The translations under genes and the position numbers were made by a program. A model generated the notes under the pieces. The model worked only from the letters and a program-made list of their open reading frames with translations, searched no databases and had not been told where the DNA came from. Below are positions 1 through 5,504 of a DNA stretch of 11,022 nt, one piece after another. The first letter of the stretch is position 1, and each line of letters opens with the position of its first letter. Source of the stretch: Candidatus Colicola coprequi (GTDB taxonomy: Bacteria; Bacteroidota; Bacteroidia; Bacteroidales; Paludibacteraceae). The stretch is from the NCBI GenBank assembly GCA_018065765.1, contig JAGHSR010000047.1:1-11022 (forward strand), read 5' to 3'.

Positions 1-462
1 CGTGATACCCGACTATTGATAACAAGCATCATCTTTGTAGGAATTGTTGCCACAATAATGGATATTGTGATACGCATGATGCTAAATGCGGTTTTAAGTG
101 GAAATCGGCGTAATAGCAAAGAGAATGGTGCCAGCATGGTTGTTGTTTTGTTAATCAGTTTGATATGCTGTCTCATAGCCTATCTATTTACCATACTCAC
201 TTGTTTTGCCATTTCGCGTAAGCGTGAGTACATGGCTGATGCAGGTGGAGCCGAGTTGTGTGGCAATCCTTTAGCATTGGTATCTGCACTACGTAAGATT
301 ACCACCCATCCCGGAGTGGAGCAGGTACAAAGAGAGGATGTAGCCCAACTATTCATCATACGCGGTACACGGAAGAGAAAAGGGTTGAGCAATCTATTAA
401 GCGGACTATTCTCAACGCATCCTGATCCCGAAAAACGCATCGCGCTTTTGGAACAATTTTAG
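1..462 (+). CDS. htpX: HtpX-like M48 membrane zinc metalloprotease (3' part only)
   Basis: The reading frame is open from the first base, so the gene begins before the window; 153 codons and the TAG stop are visible. The fragment starts with R-D-T-R-L-L, which in M48B proteases closely follows the HExxH zinc motif, so the catalytic helix itself lies just outside. Two hydrophobic segments follow, at fragment residues about 7-28 and 45-71. After them comes REYMADAGGAEL (75-86), the M48 E-x-x-A-D signature; its Glu (codon at 226-228) is the expected third zinc ligand. The C-terminal FSTHPDPEKRIALL motif (near residues 138-151) is the usual end of HtpX-type proteins. Family role: quality control of misfolded inner-membrane proteins, with the active site facing the cytoplasm. 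It is separated from recQ by a promoter and so is probably not part of the downstream operon. Whether it is true HtpX or another M48 paralogue cannot be decided without the N-terminus. Confidence 0.85.
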   Translation, partial: RDTRLLITSIIFVGIVATIMDIVIRMMLNAVLSGNRRNSKENGASMVVVLLISLICCLIAYLFTILTCFAISRKREYMADAGGAELCGNPLALVSALRKITTHPGVEQVQREDVAQLFIIRGTRKRKGLSNLLSGLFSTHPDPEKRIALLEQF

Positions 463-511
463 GACTACAATATAATCTGTAACCTATTTTTGTGCATTTT
501 TTTGATTTTTA

Positions 512-542
512 TTTGCCATATCATTTTTTTTTACTACTTTTG
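512..542 (+). promoter_or_regulatory. Bacteroidota-type promoter upstream of recQ
   Basis: TTTG at 512-515 and TACTTTTG at 535-542 are separated by exactly 19 nt. This matches the Bacteroidota primary sigma-factor consensus TTTG-N19..21-TAnnTTTG. Transcription would be expected to begin near 549, giving a leader of roughly 26 nt before the recQ ATG at 575. The surroundings are strongly AT-rich with T runs. No other convincing promoter was found downstream, so this site may drive the whole string from recQ to the ABC-F gene. Inferred from motif and position only. Confidence 0.65.
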
Positions 543-574
543 TACTCCCAAAAACACAATATATATTTATTTGC

Positions 575-2758
575 ATGCTGACACATGAAGAGCTGATTGC
601 TGCGCTACAGCACAATTTTGGTTTTGACACATTCAAAGGAAATCAAGAAGCCATTATCACCAATGTGATAAATGGAAATGACACTTTCGTACTGATGCCG
701 ACCGGCGGAGGAAAGAGTCTGTGTTATCAATTGCCATCACTATTAATGGATGGAGTTGCCATCGTTATTTCTCCACTGATAGCATTAATGAAAAACCAAG
801 TGGATGCTATGCGTAATTTTTCAGAAGAAGATGGGGTGGCACATTTCATCAACTCCTCTCTATCTCGCCCAGAGATAGCAGCTGTACGAGAGGATGTGCT
901 TTTAGGCAAGACCAAACTACTCTATTTGGCTCCTGAATCGCTCAACAAGGATGAGAATATCGATTTTCTGCAAGGAGTTAAGATAAGTTTTTACGCCGTA
1001 GATGAAGCTCATTGTATATCCGAATGGGGACATGATTTCCGTCCTGAATACAGAAACATACAGAGTATGACGGAGAGAATAGGCCGTGCCCCCATCATAG
1101 CTTTGACTGCCACAGCCACTCCCAAAGTGCAACACGATATACAAAAGAACTTGGGCATGTTGGATGCCAAGGTATTCAAGTCCTCGTTCAATCGCCCCAA
1201 TCTGTATTACGAAGTTCGTGAGAAGACGGATGAAGTGGATAAAGACCTTATCCGCTTCATACGCTCTATGGATGGCAAATCGGGTATTATATATTGTCTG
1301 AGTCGCAAATCTGTAGAAGATCTGGCACAAACGCTATGTGTAAATAATATCTCGGCACTACCTTACCACGCAGGCATGGATGCAGCCACTCGTACTACCA
1401 ATCAAGACGCGTTTTTGATGGAAAAAGTGCAAGTAATAGTAGCTACTATTGCCTTCGGAATGGGTATAGACAAGCCTGACGTGCGATTTGTGGTTCACTA
1501 TGACATTCCTAAATCGTTAGAAGGTTACTATCAAGAGACAGGTCGTGCCGGTCGTGACGGAGGAGAGGGCATCTGTTTGTGCTTCTATTCGCCCAAAGAT
1601 ATTGAACGCTTGAGGAAATTCCAACAGGGCAAGCCTGTATCGGAGCAAGAAATCAGCAATCAATTGTTATTTGAAACCCAAAGTTACGCTGAGTCTCCAT
1701 TCTGTCGTCGTAAATTGTTGTTGCATTACTTTGGAGAAGAGTACACACAAGACAAATGCGGCAATTGTGACAACTGTCGCAAACAATATCGGATGGAAGA
1801 TGAGAGTGAGTTGCTGTCAATCATGCTGGAAAGCATACAACAGCTGAATGAGAAATTCCGTGTTGAGCACATTGTGGATATCATTCATGGTAATGAGACA
1901 GCAGCCGTGCTCAGTTATCACCACGATGATTTGGAGAATTTCGGTTCGGGTCAAGATGTGGATGAGACGGTATTGTATGCCATAGCCCGTCAAGCATTGA
2001 TAGCAGGATATATCAAGAAAGATATAGAGAGTTATGGTGATTTGAAACTTACAGCCGATGGCAAGAAGTTCCTAAGACGGCCGTGTAAATTTGAGGTGCC
2101 CATTGAAATACATGATGATGAGGATGAAGAAGTGATTGAGTCGAGTGCCGGCGGTAGTGCCGCAGCCGATGAGGTGCTGTTTTCCATCCTAAAAGATATG
2201 CGCAAAAAACTCAGCAAGAAGATGGATGTCCCCCCATTCGTCATCTTCCAAGACCCAAGTTTGGAAGCAATGGCAACATCCTATCCTGTTACCATTGAGG
2301 AGCTGCAAAACATACCCGGCGTTGGTGTGGGAAAAGCCAAACGTTACGGAGAGGATTTTTTGCGTGTCATCAAAGAGTATGTAGAAGAGAATGAGATCAT
2401 TCGCCCAGAAGATCTGCGCGTGCGCACCGTAGCCAAAAACTCAACTCGAAAAATCAGTATTATTCAGGCCATTGATCGACGTGTGGCATTGGATGATTTG
2501 GCTGAGTCGTTGGGGATGTCTATGGATGAGATATTGGAAGAAATAGAAGCTATCGTTTATTCCGGAACCAAACTCAACATAAGGTATTTCGTAGAAGAAG
2601 TGGTCGATCAAGACGAAGAAGAAGAGATATATGAATACTTCAAAACAGCCGAAAACGACAATATCAAATTAGCCATGAAAAAGTTGGGATATGACGACTT
2701 TGACGAATTGCATGTTCGTTTGGTTCGCATCATGTTCCACAGTGATTTAGGAAATTGA
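575..2758 (+). CDS. recQ: ATP-dependent DNA helicase RecQ
   Basis: RecQ is a 3'-to-5' superfamily 2 DNA helicase that unwinds recombination and stalled-fork intermediates. The 727-residue protein has all core motifs: Walker A MPTGGGKS (41-48), DEAH (143-146) followed by the RecQ-specific aromatic-rich loop CISEWGHDFRP, ALTATA (176-182), FGMGIDKPDVR (294-304) and QETGRAGRDG (320-329). The zinc-binding RecQ-Ct module shows Cys377, 395, 398 and 401, followed by a winged-helix region to about residue 500. An HRDC domain covers roughly 531-602, with the NIPGVGVGKAKRYG motif at 579-592. About 120 further residues, rich in acidic residues and helical in appearance, follow HRDC. This makes it longer than E. 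coli RecQ (about 610) and resembles the extended RecQ of Bacteroidota. The ATG sits about 30 nt past the promoter and no Shine-Dalgarno is obvious. The stop overlaps the start of rimO, which suggests translational coupling. Confidence 0.97.
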   Translation: MLTHEELIAALQHNFGFDTFKGNQEAIITNVINGNDTFVLMPTGGGKSLCYQLPSLLMDGVAIVISPLIALMKNQVDAMRNFSEEDGVAHFINSSLSRPEIAAVREDVLLGKTKLLYLAPESLNKDENIDFLQGVKISFYAVDEAHCISEWGHDFRPEYRNIQSMTERIGRAPIIALTATATPKVQHDIQKNLGMLDAKVFKSSFNRPNLYYEVREKTDEVDKDLIRFIRSMDGKSGIIYCLSRKSVEDLAQTLCVNNISALPYHAGMDAATRTTNQDAFLMEKVQVIVATIAFGMGIDKPDVRFVVHYDIPKSLEGYYQETGRAGRDGGEGICLCFYSPKDIERLRKFQQGKPVSEQEISNQLLFETQSYAESPFCRRKLLLHYFGEEYTQDKCGNCDNCRKQYRMEDESELLSIMLESIQQLNEKFRVEHIVDIIHGNETAAVLSYHHDDLENFGSGQDVDETVLYAIARQALIAGYIKKDIESYGDLKLTADGKKFLRRPCKFEVPIEIHDDEDEEVIESSAGGSAAADEVLFSILKDMRKKLSKKMDVPPFVIFQDPSLEAMATSYPVTIEELQNIPGVGVGKAKRYGEDFLRVIKEYVEENEIIRPEDLRVRTVAKNSTRKISIIQAIDRRVALDDLAESLGMSMDEILEEIEAIVYSGTKLNIRYFVEEVVDQDEEEEIYEYFKTAENDNIKLAMKKLGYDDFDELHVRLVRIMFHSDLGN

Positions 2759-4059
2759 GAAATAAAGACATTGATTTCATATTGTTAGGATGCTCCAAGA
2801 ATTTGGTAGATGCGGAGCGATTGATGGGCGAGTTGGAAGTTCGCGGTTGGGTGTGTCACGTGGATTCTGCTAAGCCATCGTCGCCAATTGCCGTTGTCAA
2901 CACTTGCGGGTTTATAGGTGATGCCAAAGAAGAAAGCATCAACATCATTCTGCAAATGGCAGAAAGAAAAAAGAGAAAAGACTTGAAAAAGTTGTATGTG
3001 ATGGGGTGTTTGAGTCAACGATATCGTGAGGAATTGGAAGCAGAAATAGACGAAGTGGACGGATGGTTTGGTAAGTTTGATTATGAGGGTATCGTGAGAG
3101 AGTTGGCAGCAGACTCCGTTCCGTGCGCCACACAACATCAGCCTTGTCGTAAGTTGACCACTCCCAAGCATTATGCCTATCTCAAGATTTCGGAAGGTTG
3201 CAATCGTATGTGCTCATATTGTGCTATTCCAATCATCACCGGACGGCACATATCACGTACAAAAAAAGACATCTTGGATGAGGCACGTTGGATGGTGAGT
3301 CAAGGTGTGAAAGAAATAAATGTCATTGCACAGGACTTATCATCCTACGGATTGGATTTAGAACATAGACATATGTTGCCGGAACTAATCGATGAAATGG
3401 CACAGATAGAGGGATTGAAATGGATACGATTGCACTATGCATATCCAACGGATTTCCCCGATGAAATCTTGGATATTATGTGTAAGCATAACAATGTATG
3501 CAACTATTTGGATTTAGCACTGCAGCATTGTACCGATCATATGTTAACTCTCATGCGCAGGCATATTACGCGCGCGCAGCAAGATGAATTGGTTTCGCGC
3601 ATACGCGAGCGCGTCCCCGGAATATGCATACGCACAACCTTGTTGGTGGGACATCCGGGGGAGACAGAAGAGGACTTTGAGGAACTCAAACAATGGGTTC
3701 GGACTATGCGATTTGACAGGATGGGGGCATTTGCTTATTCAGACGAAGAAGGTACTTATGCCAATCTGCATTACCAAGATGATGTACCGGAAGAAGTCAA
3801 GCAACAACGCGTGAGCGAACTCATGGCTATTCAACAGGAGATTTCACGGGAATTGTTAGCAAGAAAGACGGATTCCACTATAGACGTTATTATTGATAGA
3901 AAAGAAGGGGGATATTTCGTTGGTCGAACAGAGCAAGACTCACCAGAAGTAGATTGCGAAGTTATAGTTGAAAGTGCCCAGTCCCTAACCATTGGAGAGA
4001 TTTACCCCGTGCACATCACACATACGGAAGAGTTTGATCTATATGGAAAAACTTTATAG
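2755..4059 (+). CDS. rimO: Ribosomal protein uS12 methylthiotransferase RimO
   Basis: RimO is a radical-SAM enzyme that adds a methylthio group to the conserved aspartate of ribosomal protein uS12. The 434 residues show an N-terminal UPF0004 domain with the three cluster-binding cysteines Cys13 (LGCSKNLVD), Cys51 (NTCGFI) and Cys85 (MGCLSQRY). The radical-SAM CxxxCxxC motif is Cys149, Cys153, Cys156. RimO-type motifs HYAYPTDFP (227-235) and YLDLALQH (251-258) follow, then LLVGHPGETEEDF (296-308) and a C-terminal TRAM domain (about 372-432). The YAYPTDFP and LQH signatures and the absence of tRNA-type features favour RimO over MiaB. The start is TTG at 2755, overlapping the recQ TGA stop as TTGA. 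An in-frame TGA at 2743-2745 leaves this TTG as the only plausible start ahead of the conserved IDFILLGCSKN. The Arg-rich stretch near residues 268-285 uses an unusual cluster of CGC codons. Confidence 0.96.
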   Translation: MRNKDIDFILLGCSKNLVDAERLMGELEVRGWVCHVDSAKPSSPIAVVNTCGFIGDAKEESINIILQMAERKKRKDLKKLYVMGCLSQRYREELEAEIDEVDGWFGKFDYEGIVRELAADSVPCATQHQPCRKLTTPKHYAYLKISEGCNRMCSYCAIPIITGRHISRTKKDILDEARWMVSQGVKEINVIAQDLSSYGLDLEHRHMLPELIDEMAQIEGLKWIRLHYAYPTDFPDEILDIMCKHNNVCNYLDLALQHCTDHMLTLMRRHITRAQQDELVSRIRERVPGICIRTTLLVGHPGETEEDFEELKQWVRTMRFDRMGAFAYSDEEGTYANLHYQDDVPEEVKQQRVSELMAIQQEISRELLARKTDSTIDVIIDRKEGGYFVGRTEQDSPEVDCEVIVESAQSLTIGEIYPVHITHTEEFDLYGKTL

Positions 4060-4105
4060 ATTGAGAATTGGGAATGAATACGCGAAAATTAATTATTACC
4101 ACTAT

Positions 4106-4378
4106 ATGACAACCAAAGAATTGATTGCACAAATAGCCAAAGAGACAGGCATGACCAAACGGCGTACAGAAGAGTTGCTGACTGCCACAACGGAAGTGAT
4201 TGCAGAATCGCTTCAAGATGGTAAAGCCGTACAACTACAAAACTTCGGAACATTGGAAACAAAACAACGAGCAGCTCGTAAAATTACTAATCCCAAAACA
4301 GGAGAAGTGTCTATGTCACAAGCAAAGCGTGTGATAGGTTTTCGCCCGAACGAACGGCTAAAAGACATACTTCGCTAA
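4106..4378 (+). CDS. HU-family DNA-binding protein (90 aa)
   Basis: HU proteins are small dimeric nucleoid proteins that bend DNA. This 90-residue protein has the full HU layout: an N-terminal helical pair (MTTKELIAQIAKETGMTKRR), the QLQNFGTLE turn (44-51) into the beta arm, the arm tip N62-P63-K64-T65-G66-E67 with the proline that intercalates into DNA in HU/IHF, and the closing GFRPNERLKDIL (78-89). ATG 4106 was chosen because it gives the canonical HU N-terminus. In-frame starts at 3992 and 4043 would add a non-HU extension overlapping the rimO end. There is no clear Shine-Dalgarno. The sequence is divergent from the main housekeeping HU consensus, so it may be a secondary HU paralogue. 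It lies 46 nt after rimO and 19 nt before a second gene with an HU-like domain, so co-expression is likely. Homodimer or heterodimer with the neighbour's HU head cannot be told from sequence. Confidence 0.93.
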   Translation: MTTKELIAQIAKETGMTKRRTEELLTATTEVIAESLQDGKAVQLQNFGTLETKQRAARKITNPKTGEVSMSQAKRVIGFRPNERLKDILR

Positions 4379-4397
4379 CCATCAATCATCGTTATCT

Positions 4398-5504
4398 ATG
4401 GAAGAAAATATACAACAGAAACAAACTTGGGTAGCTTTACGTCATGCTCTGGCTAAACAGGTTCATTGTACGGAAAAGGAGGCAGCTGTATTTTTGGAAT
4501 CGTTGGTACATCAGTTGACTCTCGCTCTGCAAGATAATCAGGCTATTCGTATCAACAGTTTAGGAACATTCCGTTTGCAAGCGGTTGCTCCTCGCAAGAG
4601 TGTGCATGTTGGCACCGGTGAGGCCATCACCATTGCCGGATATAACAAATTGACTTTTGTACCTGAATCCTCCGTCAAAGAATCGATGAACAACACCGCC
4701 ACACCTAAACTAACACCGGAAACAGATCCACTCCGTAAGTTGGGTGAGCAAGCCGATGAAATAATAGGCATTCTGGCAGAAATGGGGCAAACACCATCAC
4801 AGACAAAACAACCGGATGACAAAACACCTGAAACGCCTCAAGAAGAAGTAATAGAGCAGCCATTAGAAACCGAAACTCAAAAAATAGTAGAGCAGCTATC
4901 AGAAACCGAGCCTCAAGAAATAGTAGAGCAACAACCTGATAGGCCTATCGCGGAAAAAGTTATGCCCCCAAAAACATCTAAAAAGCAAGAGAAAAATCAC
5001 ACAGGATTGATTATCCTGTTGACCGCATGTTTTTTCATACTTCTCTGTATCGGTGCGTACTTCTTCATGCAACACAAATTAGTAGCATGGATGGATTCGC
5101 TCCGCGAAAAAGTCGATGGTACAGAATTGGTTGCCACAGAGAAATTGGCAGAAGACGAAATAATCGTTATCGAAAAGTCGGATGAGGTAGACTCTACTGA
5201 AAGCACAATAGAGGGTGATAGTTCCGATGAAATCGAAGAAATTGTTCAACCTCAGTATCAATCATTCATCACAACCGAAGAGATGCATGCTGATAGTCGA
5301 TTGGCTTGGATGGCTTATCGTTATTGGGGAAAGAAAGACTTATGGGTATATATTTATGATGCCAATCGCGACCGAATTAGTAATCCAAACCTAATCAAAG
5401 TAGGCACACCTATTCGTATCCCCCGTTTGACCAAGGAGCAACAAGATCTCAACAACCCAGATACACAACGTTTCATCGAACAAATACAAAGCGAATTCAA
5501 GTAG
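4398..5504 (+). CDS. HU-like domain, transmembrane helix and LysM-like domain fusion
   Basis: No characterised gene name is recognised. The 368-residue protein has three parts. Residues about 8-95 form an HU/IHF-like domain: two N-terminal helices, NSLGTFRL (53-60) matching the FGT/LGT turn, a beta arm ending in GTGEAITI, and KLTFVPESSVKESM (84-97) matching the HU closing segment. The arm-tip proline of ordinary HU is replaced here (Val71). Residues about 98-200 are a Pro/Glu/Thr/Gln-rich low-complexity linker with a 12-residue repeat. A single hydrophobic helix spans about 203-224, preceded by Lys-rich PKTSKKQEK, so by the positive-inside rule the N-terminus is cytoplasmic. After an acidic spacer, residues about 288-344 look like one LysM domain (RLAWMAYRYWG, LWVYIYDANRDRI, NPNLIKVGTPIRIPRL). 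LysM domains bind peptidoglycan N-acetylglucosamine. Inference: a membrane protein placing an HU head in the cytoplasm and a LysM tail in the periplasm. The domain calls are fairly secure; the function is not. Confidence 0.9.
   Translation: MEENIQQKQTWVALRHALAKQVHCTEKEAAVFLESLVHQLTLALQDNQAIRINSLGTFRLQAVAPRKSVHVGTGEAITIAGYNKLTFVPESSVKESMNNTATPKLTPETDPLRKLGEQADEIIGILAEMGQTPSQTKQPDDKTPETPQEEVIEQPLETETQKIVEQLSETEPQEIVEQQPDRPIAEKVMPPKTSKKQEKNHTGLIILLTACFFILLCIGAYFFMQHKLVAWMDSLREKVDGTELVATEKLAEDEIIVIEKSDEVDSTESTIEGDSSDEIEEIVQPQYQSFITTEEMHADSRLAWMAYRYWGKKDLWVYIYDANRDRISNPNLIKVGTPIRIPRLTKEQQDLNNPDTQRFIEQIQSEFK
4845..4934 (+). repeat. 36-nt imperfect tandem repeat in the HU-LysM linker
   Basis: Units start at 4845, 4881 and 4917 (the last partial) with a 36-nt period, in frame with the gene. 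Each encodes a 12-residue unit of the type (E/K)-(V/I)-(I/V)-E-Q-x-x-E-T-E-x-Q. The shared core ATA/GTA-GAG-CAG recurs at exactly 36-nt steps. It lies in the disordered cytoplasmic linker before the membrane helix and probably arose by slippage or duplication. Copy number may vary between strains. Confidence 0.8.

Noticed and set aside
485..492. Second promoter -7 element TATTTTTG before recQ
   Set aside because: It matches TAnnTTTG but has no TTTG/TTG element about 19-21 nt upstream; the T-rich context makes chance matches likely.
917..1330. Antisense reading frame of 137 codons within recQ
   Set aside because: It lies wholly opposite strongly conserved recQ codons, with no recognisable domain or start signal.
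3584..3814. Second + strand frame within rimO
   Set aside because: Out-of-frame shadow of conserved RimO motifs; no independent support.
4033..4064. Possible promoter for the HU gene (TTTG, 20 nt, TAGATTGA)
   Set aside because: The -7 element deviates from TAnnTTTG at key positions and lies across the rimO end; too weak to call.
3992..4105. Longer HU protein starting at 3992 or 4043
   Set aside because: The added residues overlap the rimO 3' end and match nothing in HU; ATG 4106 gives the canonical HU N-terminus.
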